Positions 1-5,548 of a stretch of 5,835 nt of DNA are shown piece after piece (the stretch's first letter is position 1; each line of letters begins with the position of its first letter). Location: positions 5,950 through 11,784 of the forward strand of contig CAJTSZ010000072.1 in the NCBI GenBank assembly GCA_910578755.1, in the 5' to 3' direction. The position numbers and the translations under genes are program-made. The DNA comes from an uncultured Oscillospiraceae bacterium. Lineage in GTDB: Bacteria; Bacillota; Clostridia; Oscillospirales; Ruminococcaceae. Below the pieces are notes generated by a model. That model did not search any database, had not been told where the DNA came from, and saw only the letters and a program-made list of their open reading frames with translations.

Positions 1-296
1 CGGAGTTTATTTCCCGCTATTTTTCCAAAGGCCGCATGATGGCTGTGGAAGGTTCTATTCAGGTTCGCAACTATGTGGACAAAAGCGACAACAAGCGCCA
101 AGCTGTAGAAGTTGTTGTTGACAATGCTTTTTTTGCCGACAGCAAAAACGCAGCTGCGCCAAGCGGCGCGCCTTCTCCTATGGCTTCCCCCTATCAGCCT
201 GCGCCAGCAGCAATGCCGGCCGCGCCGGTTGCGTATTCCAACGGGGCTGCGGAAGATTTTCAGGAGTTGGACGACGAGGACGACCTTCCCTTTTAA
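1..296 (+). CDS. ssb: Single-stranded DNA-binding protein SSB, 3' part (5' end outside window)
   Basis: The reading frame is open from the left edge (first full codon at 3) and ends at TAA 294-296, giving 97 visible residues. The first ~50 residues are the second half of an OB fold: RYFSKGRMMAVEGSIQVRNY is the strand/loop block found in bacterial SSBs, followed by a basic turn (DKSDNKRQ) and the EVVVDNAFF strand. After that comes an Ala/Pro-rich, probably disordered linker and an acidic tip ending DDEDDLPF. That tip is the conserved SSB C-terminus that docks repair and replication partners. The protein coats single-stranded DNA, normally as a tetramer, during replication, recombination and repair. 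The N-terminal ~45-50 residues are missing only because the window starts inside the gene. It lies 41 nt upstream of the rpsR start, matching the rpsF-ssb-rpsR operon order common in Firmicutes. I see no internal defect. Confidence 0.96.
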   Translation, partial: EFISRYFSKGRMMAVEGSIQVRNYVDKSDNKRQAVEVVVDNAFFADSKNAAAPSGAPSPMASPYQPAPAAMPAAPVAYSNGAAEDFQELDDEDDLPF

Positions 297-320
297 CTAT
301 TTTGTAATTCACCTTTATGA

Positions 321-326
321 AGGAGG
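321..326 (+). promoter_or_regulatory. Shine-Dalgarno site of rpsR
   Basis: AGGAGG lies 11 nt before the ATG at 338. It rules out the upstream in-frame ATG at 317, which sits before this site. It leaves 338 (or, less likely, the ATG at 347) as the start. Confidence 0.85.
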
Positions 327-337
327 TTAAGTTTACC

Positions 338-574
338 ATGGAAAGAATGGAAAAACGTTCCAGAAAACCAAGAAAAAAAGTTTGCGCATTTTGCATGGAT
401 AAAATCGAAAACATCGACTACAAAGATGTTCCAAGATTGAGGAGATTCCTCTCTGACAGGGCAAAAATTGTTCCTCGCAGAGTAACAGGCACTTGTGCTC
501 GTCACCAAAGACAGCTTACTGTAGCTGTAAAACGTGCAAGACACGTTGCATTCCTGCCATATGTTGGCGAATAA
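338..574 (+). CDS. rpsR: 30S ribosomal protein S18 (cysteine-containing form)
   Basis: This encodes small-subunit ribosomal protein S18, which binds 16S rRNA next to S6 in the platform of the 30S subunit. From the ATG at 338 the product is 78 residues, the usual length for S18. The block IDYKDVPRLRRFLSDRAKIVPRRVTGT is split here only by name: IDYKDV, then RLRRFLSDR, then KIVPRRVTGT are the family's core motifs, followed by RQLTVAVKRARH and LPY near the end. The N-terminal CAFC together with C and H in TGTCARH gives a four-ligand (Cys3-His) set. This is the zinc-ribbon 'C+' variant, rather than the cysteine-free form found in many other bacteria. The gene follows ssb and is closed by a terminator 14 nt after its stop, so it is the last gene of its operon. 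Confidence 0.97.
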   Translation: MERMEKRSRKPRKKVCAFCMDKIENIDYKDVPRLRRFLSDRAKIVPRRVTGTCARHQRQLTVAVKRARHVAFLPYVGE

Positions 575-588
575 TATGTACAATTTAA

Positions 589-618
589 GCCGCTGGGGGT
601 TCCCCGGCGGCTTTTTTT
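589..618 (+). terminator. Rho-independent terminator after rpsR
   Basis: The arms GCCGC (589-593) and GCGGC (607-611) pair, continue inward through a T-G wobble and GGGG/CCCC, close on a 3-nt loop, and are followed directly by seven T (612-618). The T-run is only on the + strand side, so it ends the ssb-rpsR transcript. It is not a good terminator for the convergent nadR transcript. Confidence 0.93.
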
Positions 619-734
619 ATTGTTTCTCGCCAATAAAAAGTGGATGTGCTGGCGAATACGGGCTTGCCCTCCCCACCTTTATGTACTTCTCTTAACCATT
701 TTTTATTACTGATTATTGGAGGCTGAGCTTCAGT

Positions 735-1775
735 TTACCAATTTGTTGCAATGCCGAGCTTTTCCTCAATTATTTTTTGGGCGGCTGCAAACCGTTCCCC
801 ATAATCCCCGCTAAGGCAAATAAAATCCACGCCGTTTTCTGTAAGCAGTGTTTTAATTTGGCCGCTGTATTTTTCCCGGTGGGCGGCAATTTCTTCATTG
901 CGGGTACCGTCCTGAATAAAGGCCACTGTCGGTTCTAAAAAGAACACCAAATCCCACTGGTTAATATTGTGTATGGCCAGGGCCAAATCCCCGCACTGTT
1001 CGGCGGCATGGCTCCCCGCCCCCAGCAAAAAGTCGGCGTAAAACTTAGTGGTCAGGGCGTCGGTATCCACAAATAGGATTCTGTTGGAGTGCTTGGCCGC
1101 CTCGTCCACATAAATTCTTTGCTTCAATAGGTTTTCGTGCAAGTCCTCGGCAATCATCAGCTCCTCGCCGCCGGCGTACTGGCAGGTTTCCCGCCCCACT
1201 TCGCCAACAAAATTGGTATTGTAGGCCAAAGCCAGGTTTTGTACCAAGGTAGATTTTCCTGTGCTTTCCCCGCCCACTACAAGAACCTTTTTTGTATAGT
1301 AGGCTTTACATACCTGGGGAATATACCCCCAATACTTACTGGGCTGCTGCCGGATTTCCGTGGAACTGACAGGCACCTCGCCCCGGGGAAAATAGACCAC
1401 CTCTGCTTCGGGGCCATAAAGGCTTTCAAAGCGGTTGGTGCCCCGGTAGTCATCGCCGCAGAATACGGCGTTAATGGGCTCCCCTATTTTGACTTTAATG
1501 TCCCTTGCACCCGTTTCCCAGCAGTTGTTGGCGTCATATTCTTCCTTGGTGGCGGCAGTATCCTCCACCATAATAATTTTTACATTGGGCAGGTGGTTGG
1601 TGCTGTTTAAAATCCAGCGGTAGCGCAGTTCCTTGCTGGTGCTTTCCCTGCCCTGGCACCAGCTGATTACAATGTACAATGTGTCGCACAGGGCGGCCGC
1701 TTTTATAATATTATGGATGTGCCCAAGGTGGAGGGGGTCAAAGGAGCCGCCGTACATACCTACCTTATATTTCAT
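735..1775 (-). CDS. nadR: NadR-type NMN adenylyltransferase / ribosylnicotinamide kinase (no HTH domain)
   Basis: This is a 346-residue bifunctional NAD-salvage enzyme. Residues 1-~155 form the nucleotidyltransferase domain: GGSFDPLHLGH (9-19) is the ATP-binding HxGH-type signature and SSTEIR (137-142) is the second family motif. This domain makes NAD from NMN and ATP. Residues ~160-346 form the kinase domain: a P-loop GGESTGKST (168-176), then a GEVGRE segment, FVDTDALTTKFYADF (235-249) and EPTVAFIQDGTRNE (281-294), as in NadR ribosylnicotinamide kinases. This domain phosphorylates nicotinamide riboside to NMN. The N-terminal helix-turn-helix of enterobacterial NadR repressors is absent, so it should be purely enzymatic. 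The ATG at 1773-1775 overlaps the end of pnuC by 11 nt. Its AAGGAGG (1788-1794) is 12 nt upstream, a rather long spacing. No clear terminator follows the stop. Both catalytic motifs are intact, although the upstream transporter gene is broken. Confidence 0.95.
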   Translation of the reverse strand: MKYKVGMYGGSFDPLHLGHIHNIIKAAALCDTLYIVISWCQGRESTSKELRYRWILNSTNHLPNVKIIMVEDTAATKEEYDANNCWETGARDIKVKIGEPINAVFCGDDYRGTNRFESLYGPEAEVVYFPRGEVPVSSTEIRQQPSKYWGYIPQVCKAYYTKKVLVVGGESTGKSTLVQNLALAYNTNFVGEVGRETCQYAGGEELMIAEDLHENLLKQRIYVDEAAKHSNRILFVDTDALTTKFYADFLLGAGSHAAEQCGDLALAIHNINQWDLVFFLEPTVAFIQDGTRNEEIAAHREKYSGQIKTLLTENGVDFICLSGDYGERFAAAQKIIEEKLGIATNW

Positions 1776-2452
1776 TGTGCTTTGCCGCCTCCTTTTCCCA
1801 TTTTACCAACATAATAACCGCATTGCCCAAGTAAACCACCCACATTAAAAGGGTTGCCATGTTGTCACTGCCTGATGTGAAATTGCACCACCACATATAA
1901 ATGCTGAAAATATCCACAGCCACCCAAATCCACCACTGCTCGGCAAACATTTTTACGCTGATAACCATTGCAATAACCGAGGAAACCGTTGTAAAGGAAT
2001 CCACAAAGGGCATAGCGTCCCCCAGCCGGCGGAGCAGCAGGCCGTACAGGCAGGTACCGGCGCAGATAACAGCCAGCAAAGCCAGCCTGTGGGGCCAGGG
2101 CATATGATTTTTTCTACTTCCTTGGTTTCCTGGTTAATGTGCTTATTCCACACAGAAAAACCCACAAACTGCATGGGGGCATAATAAAGGGCGTTTAACA
2201 TGGTTTCGCCATAAAGGGCCGCCTTATAGGCAATAACGGCATATAAAATACTGTTTACCAAGCCAAAGGCTTACCCTTGCCGGTACACACCACACAGGCC
2301 ACACCAGTGGTGGAGGAGATAATACCCATAAGGGAATCTCCCCAATAGACGCTTAACCCTGCAATAACGGCACAGGCGGCTGCCAACCAAAAAACTTCCC
2401 AGCTTTTCCAACCGGTAAGCTCGTTATGTATAAATTTTTGAATTGCGCTCAT
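1765..2452 (-). pseudogene. pnuC: Nicotinamide riboside transporter PnuC, interrupted by two frameshifts
   Basis: PnuC is a multi-pass inner-membrane carrier for nicotinamide riboside, usually ~220-250 residues. Three pieces in different frames together cover the family. Piece 1 starts at ATG 2450-2452 (AGGAG at 2462-2466, 9 nt spacing), runs MSAIQKFIHNELTG... to TGVACVVCTGKGK, and then hits a stop at 2255-2257 after 65 residues. Piece 2 (about 2267 to 2108) reads FGLVNSILYAVIAYK, then YYAPMQFVGFSVWNKH, and ends ETKEVEK. Piece 3 (about 2107 to 1765) reads MPWPHRLALLAV, LPF-like AMPFVDSFTTVSSVIAM, and EQWWIWVAVDIFSIYMWW, with a normal C-terminus. Between pieces 1 and 2, about 13 nt (residues like xSNYx) appear missing. 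Between pieces 2 and 3, one extra A in the run at 2108-2113 would restore the frame. The gene sits 23 nt after ispE and overlaps nadR, its usual functional partner. Recent inactivation or assembly error are both possible. Family assignment is firm. Confidence 0.9.
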
Positions 2453-2475
2453 TTCTCTTTTCTCCTTTTGTGGCG

Positions 2476-3339
2476 TTAAAGGGGCTGCTCCCCAAGGGGG
2501 CGGGCCACAAAAACGGACTCCATCTCCGGCTTCAGGCAGGCAGCGCAGGCTCGGGCCGCTTTTTCCTCCTGGAATAAACCAAACACGGCGGAGCCGCTGC
2601 CACTCATTAAGGCCCCCGCCGCACCGCAGACTTTCATTTGTTCTTTTATTTTCCCTATTTTTTCCGGGCTGCAAAAGGCCTCAAAAACATTTGCCATAGC
2701 CGCCCCAACCTGCTCCAAATCCCCCTGCCCCAGGCAATGGAGCATTTCCTCCACATTGGCCCTGGGAGGGGCTGGGGCTGCGTCTATTTGGGCAAAGGCT
2801 TCCTTTGTGCTTACAGAAAACAGGGGCTTTGCCACAACAACCCAGCAAGGGGGCAAGGGCGGGGCGGGGGTAAACTGCTCCCCTATGCCCTGGGCCCGCT
2901 GGGTTCCCCCCACAATGCAGAAGGGGATATCTGCCCCATAAGGCAGGGCAATGGCGCACAGCTGCTCCTTTGTAAGGCCGGAGCCATACAGCCGGTTTAA
3001 GGCAACGAGGGCGCCGGCCCCGTCGGCGCTGCCTCCCCCCAGGCCCGCCATCATTGGAATATTTTTTTCTATGGTAATTGCCGCATCCGGCAGTATGCCT
3101 GTGGCCTTAAAAAAGCCTTGGGCACAGCGAAAGGCAATGTTTGTTTCGTTGCAGGGCACCTTGGGGTCGTTACAGCTTAAAACAATGCCTGGCTTCCCTG
3201 TTTTTCCTGCCGTTACTGTGTCGTACAGGGAAATGGTTTGCATAATCATATCCATTTGGTGGTAACCGCTGGACAGGCGGCCCACACAGCCCAATATTAG
3301 GTTTATTTTACAGGGCGCTTGTACTGTTACTTGGTTCAT
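2476..3339 (-). CDS. ispE: 4-diphosphocytidyl-2-C-methyl-D-erythritol kinase IspE
   Basis: This GHMP-family kinase phosphorylates CDP-methylerythritol with ATP in the cytosol, the fourth step of the MEP route to isoprenoid precursors. The 287-residue length is normal. APCKINLIL (8-16) carries the catalytic lysine K11. PMMAGLGGGSADGAG (95-109) is the glycine-rich ATP loop. GADIPF (135-140) carries the catalytic aspartate D137, followed by GGTQRAQGIGE. MSGSGSAVFG (245-254) is the C-terminal GHMP motif. The segment SGYH (24-27) differs from the usual DGYH. I place the start at ATG 3337-3339, because AGGAGG (3348-3353) lies 8 nt upstream; the frame is open further 5' but without a better site. 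It starts 37 nt after the DUF362 gene and ends 23 nt before pnuC, consistent with one transcript. I see no truncation. Confidence 0.95.
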   Translation of the reverse strand: MNQVTVQAPCKINLILGCVGRLSSGYHQMDMIMQTISLYDTVTAGKTGKPGIVLSCNDPKVPCNETNIAFRCAQGFFKATGILPDAAITIEKNIPMMAGLGGGSADGAGALVALNRLYGSGLTKEQLCAIALPYGADIPFCIVGGTQRAQGIGEQFTPAPPLPPCWVVVAKPLFSVSTKEAFAQIDAAPAPPRANVEEMLHCLGQGDLEQVGAAMANVFEAFCSPEKIGKIKEQMKVCGAAGALMSGSGSAVFGLFQEEKAARACAACLKPEMESVFVARPLGEQPL

Positions 3340-3347
3340 TGATGCTG

Positions 3348-3353
3348 CCTCCT
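3348..3353 (-). promoter_or_regulatory. Shine-Dalgarno site fixing the ispE start
   Basis: AGGAGG on the - strand lies 8 nt before the ATG at 3339, which selects that codon over upstream in-frame alternatives. It lies within a 17-nt block (3344-3360) that recurs with one mismatch before nadR (1784-1800). Confidence 0.8.
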
Positions 3354-3376
3354 TTTCCCATACCCATAGTTTGGGC

Positions 3377-4510
3377 CTACAAATCAAACAGCTTTACCCG
3401 CCGCACATGGATGGCCTTTACCGGGCACATTTCGTGGCAGCAATAGCAGCGGATGCACCCTTCCTTTGGGACAACCGCTTTTCCTCCGGTTATTTTTATA
3501 ATTTTAGCCGGGCAGCTTTGGGCGCACCTGCCGCAGCCAATACACCGGCGCTTTTCCACGGCGGGCCGTGGGGTAAGGGCATGGTCCCTAAGCCAGGCGG
3601 CCGCCCCCTGCAAGGGCCCCGGTACATGGGAAATAAAATCTACCGAATGGGAGGAGGGCTGCTTTAAGGGGATGCGCTCTGGAACCCCGCCCAAATTGAT
3701 TACCTCCCCTTCCCCTGGGGCAAGGCCCCTGGCCTGGGCTGCTGCAACGGTGGGAACCTTTGTACTATCCATACCCAAAAGGCGGCACAAAAAAGCATCC
3801 AGGGCAAAGGGGCTTGTACTGCCGCACAAAAACCCGGTTTTTACCGGGCTGCCTGCCGAAGGCCCGTCCCCCTCCATGGCTACCACTCCATCCATAATGG
3901 TGAGGGCTGGTGCCACTGTTTGGGCCAAATCCACCAGCATTTCACCAAATTCTTCTTTTTGGGGAAAACGGTAGTGAAGCTCCGGCTTCTGCAAACCGGG
4001 AATACACCCAAACAAGTTTTTTACCCCGCCGGAAAGGGTTGTCATGCAGTGGGTTTTCACTTTCCCCACCGAAACCACCAAATCCGCCTTGGCTACAGGG
4101 GAAATAATATGGAAGCTGGTGCATTTTTTCCCCTGAGGGGCGGCTACTGTTTCATAGGTTAAGTCGTAATTCAACAGGGCGCCCGTTTCCTTGGCGGCCT
4201 GCTCCATGCCGGAAGCCTGGTATATTCCCTGAAGCAGCGCCTTGCTGTAAGGGCCGCCGGGGCTGTCGGCAATGGTAATTTCCCCTGCGCCCAGCTGCTG
4301 CAAACAGTGTATTACCGCTTTCATTACTATAGGATGGGTTGTGGTGGCCTCCTCGGGCTGCCGCTTCATAAGCAGGTTGGGCTTCACTGTAACCCGCATA
4401 CCCGGGCGCACCAGCCGGGCCGCACCCAAATGGTGAAGCAGCTGTTCCACCGCCTTTGTTATTTCTTCCTGGTTGTACTGTTCCGCCTTAATTACCACAA
4501 CTGGTTCCAC
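3377..4510 (-). CDS. DUF362 domain protein with C-terminal 2x[4Fe-4S] ferredoxin domain
   Basis: This is a 377-residue cytosolic iron-sulfur protein of unknown physiological role. Residues ~1-290 match the DUF362 family: VTVKPNLL (41-48), the THP turn (58-60), ITIADSPGG (78-86), ADLVVSVGKVKTH (142-154), a GGVKNLFG loop (161-168) and the MDGVVAMEGDGPSAG block (206-220). Residues ~320-365 form a bacterial-type ferredoxin domain with two motifs: C323-x2-C326-x2-C329-x3-C333-P and C352-x2-C355-x2-C358-x3-C362-P. Both are complete, so two [4Fe-4S] clusters are expected. An additional cysteine, C357, sits inside the second motif. The start is GTG at 4508-4510, preceded 8 nt upstream by an AGAGG site (4519-4523); the nearby ATG at 4527-4529 is in another frame. 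No signal peptide or membrane segment is visible. The gene stands upstream of ispE, and the same family occurs widely in anaerobes, probably in electron transfer. The partner and substrate cannot be told from sequence. Confidence 0.9.
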   Translation of the reverse strand: MEPVVVIKAEQYNQEEITKAVEQLLHHLGAARLVRPGMRVTVKPNLLMKRQPEEATTTHPIVMKAVIHCLQQLGAGEITIADSPGGPYSKALLQGIYQASGMEQAAKETGALLNYDLTYETVAAPQGKKCTSFHIISPVAKADLVVSVGKVKTHCMTTLSGGVKNLFGCIPGLQKPELHYRFPQKEEFGEMLVDLAQTVAPALTIMDGVVAMEGDGPSAGSPVKTGFLCGSTSPFALDAFLCRLLGMDSTKVPTVAAAQARGLAPGEGEVINLGGVPERIPLKQPSSHSVDFISHVPGPLQGAAAWLRDHALTPRPAVEKRRCIGCGRCAQSCPAKIIKITGGKAVVPKEGCIRCYCCHEMCPVKAIHVRRVKLFDL

Positions 4511-4633
4511 AAGCTTTTCCTCTTTTCATTTTAAATTTCCCCTACAAAGGGCGCTGGAGGAATACAGCTTGGTATTTTCCCTCGCCGTTCAATATGACCC
4601 GCGCCTAGCCAAAAGGGGGCTTGGAACTGTTTT
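4511..4633 (-). other. 123-nt intergenic segment with secondary-structure potential, possibly a dispersed repeat
   Basis: This is the gap between the PHP gene stop and the DUF362 start. On the transcribed (-) strand it can fold: GAGG and AATAC (with a 3-nt bulge) pair with GTATTCCTC around a 6-nt loop (CAAGCT). GGCGC further 5' pairs with GCGCC further 3', and a small CCCT/AGGG hairpin follows. There is no T-run, so it is not an obvious terminator. A 20-codon stretch on the - strand is flanked by TAG at both ends and has no start, so I do not call a gene. The compact, nested pairing suggests either an RNA processing site or a copy of an intergenic repeat. Only a copy-number search in the host genome could decide. 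Confidence 0.35.
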
Positions 4634-5440
4634 TCATCCAATTTTATGCAACTGCGGCTCCCGTTTGCGGTAAACAGTAAAATGGTCAAAACCGGCTTCC
4701 TTGGCCAAGGCCAGGCCGTCGCTAAAATTGCTGCCAATATGCTCTGCATAGTGGGCGTCGGAACCAAGGGTAATATATTTACCCCCCAGTTCCCGGAACA
4801 GCTTAACATAGCGCAGGCTGGGCATGGTTTCCCCTAAGCCTTGGCGCAGGGTGGAGGTGTTGATTTCCAACCCCTTATCTTTTTTCACCAACACGGTCAA
4901 TATCTCCCCAATTACTTCATCCACCGGGGTTAAATCCACCGGTATTTTTTGAATACCCATAATATACCGCAGGGGGTAGGTCATATGTGCCAGAACGTCA
5001 AACTTGCCCCACTGGCACAGCTCCAGCATTTGGGCGTAGTATTCCAAAATAATTTTCTGCACGTCCATACCCTCAAACTGGTAGTGGCACAGGTCCCGCT
5101 GGCCTTGCAGGTTATGGAGGGAACCTAGGACAAAGTCAAAATCATACTGTTTCAGAAATTTTTCCGCCAGGGGAAGGTTTTGGGTAGCCTGGCCCAGCTC
5201 AATGCCGCTGGTAATAAGCAGGCGGCCGCCAAAGGCTTCCCGTGCCATAGCGCTTTCGTAAAATGAATCCCGCAGGCGTGTGGTATGCTTTTCCTCGGGC
5301 ATATTACATTCAAAGTGGTCTGTAACACAAAAGCCTGCCATGCCCTTGCTTTCCGCTGTTTCCCCCATAAAGGAAATAGGGTGGTGGCCGTCGTGGGAAT
5401 TGTCCGAGTGGGTATGGCTGTCAAAAATAGCGCTTAACAC
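4634..5440 (-). CDS. PHP-domain phosphoesterase, HisJ/HisK histidinol-phosphatase-like
   Basis: This is a 268-residue metal-dependent phosphoesterase of the PHP family. All expected metal ligands are visible: DSHTHS (D7, H9, H11), DGH (H19), TDH (H42), GIELG (E81), GSLHN (H109), AHMTYP (H152) and GSDAH (D228, H230). Length and motif order fit the HisJ/HisK histidinol-phosphatase group, which removes phosphate from L-histidinol phosphate in histidine synthesis. No other his gene is in the window, and related PHP proteins act on other substrates, so the substrate is uncertain. I chose the GTG at 5438-5440, which gives an N-terminus MLSAIFDSHTHS typical of the family. GAGGTG (5447-5452) lies 6 nt upstream. 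The frame stays open to ~5656, but that extension runs through a promoter-like site and GC-rich hairpins and has no ribosome binding site at its ATGs. It is the first gene of the - strand operon. Confidence 0.9.
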   Translation of the reverse strand: MLSAIFDSHTHSDNSHDGHHPISFMGETAESKGMAGFCVTDHFECNMPEEKHTTRLRDSFYESAMAREAFGGRLLITSGIELGQATQNLPLAEKFLKQYDFDFVLGSLHNLQGQRDLCHYQFEGMDVQKIILEYYAQMLELCQWGKFDVLAHMTYPLRYIMGIQKIPVDLTPVDEVIGEILTVLVKKDKGLEINTSTLRQGLGETMPSLRYVKLFRELGGKYITLGSDAHYAEHIGSNFSDGLALAKEAGFDHFTVYRKREPQLHKIG

Positions 5441-5446
5441 TGTATT

Positions 5447-5452
5447 CACCTC
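5447..5452 (-). promoter_or_regulatory. Shine-Dalgarno site deciding the GTG start of the PHP gene
   Basis: GAGGTG lies 6 nt before GTG 5440-5438. The upstream in-frame ATG at 5490-5488 is preceded only by A/T-rich sequence without a purine-rich site, so the GTG is preferred. Confidence 0.7.
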
Positions 5453-5459
5453 ATTGTAC

Positions 5460-5495
5460 AACAATGCAAACCGCCCTTTGCCCGTTTGCATTATT
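5460..5495 (-). repeat. Inverted repeat / leader hairpin before the PHP gene
   Basis: The two arms are 5484-5495 and 5460-5471, separated by 12 nt. The inner nine positions are a perfect inverted repeat (AATGCAAAC and GTTTGCATT). In RNA a U-G wobble and two A-U pairs extend it to 12 bp. It lies between the predicted promoter and the ribosome binding site, ending 7 nt before the GAGGTG. No T-run follows. It could be a regulator binding site or a 5'-UTR hairpin affecting translation or mRNA stability; the sequence cannot separate these. Confidence 0.65.
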
Positions 5496-5519
5496 ATTTT
5501 ATTTTCATTTTGCACATAT

Positions 5520-5548
5520 ATTTTACAACTTTCCAAAATATTCATCAA
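5520..5548 (-). promoter_or_regulatory. Predicted sigma-A-type promoter of the PHP-DUF362-ispE-pnuC-nadR operon
   Basis: On the - strand TTGATG (5548-5543, four of six matches to TTGACA) is followed after exactly 17 nt by TAAAAT (5525-5520, five of six matches to TATAAT), in an A/T-rich stretch. Transcription would start near 5512 and give a leader of about 70 nt containing the inverted repeat. No later promoter of this quality was seen before DUF362, ispE, pnuC or nadR. Confidence 0.55.

Noticed and set aside
317..337. Upstream ATG that would extend rpsR by seven residues
   Set aside because: It lies before the AGGAGG at 321-326, has no site of its own, and would lengthen S18 beyond its usual N-terminus.
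627..657. TCGCCA/TGGCGA inverted repeat as terminator of nadR
   Set aside because: The loop is ~19 nt and no T-run follows on the - strand, so it is not a convincing terminator.
1137..1610. + strand open frame of 157 codons opposite nadR
   Set aside because: It is a shadow of nadR with no ribosome binding site and no recognisable motifs.
1765..2103. C-terminal PnuC piece as an independent small membrane protein
   Set aside because: It has an ATG but no well-spaced ribosome binding site, and its sequence continues the PnuC family exactly from the upstream fragment.
3453..3974. Long + strand open frame (173 codons) opposite the DUF362 gene
   Set aside because: It is antisense to a gene with complete ferredoxin motifs, has no family-like features, and is a by-product of GC-rich codon usage.
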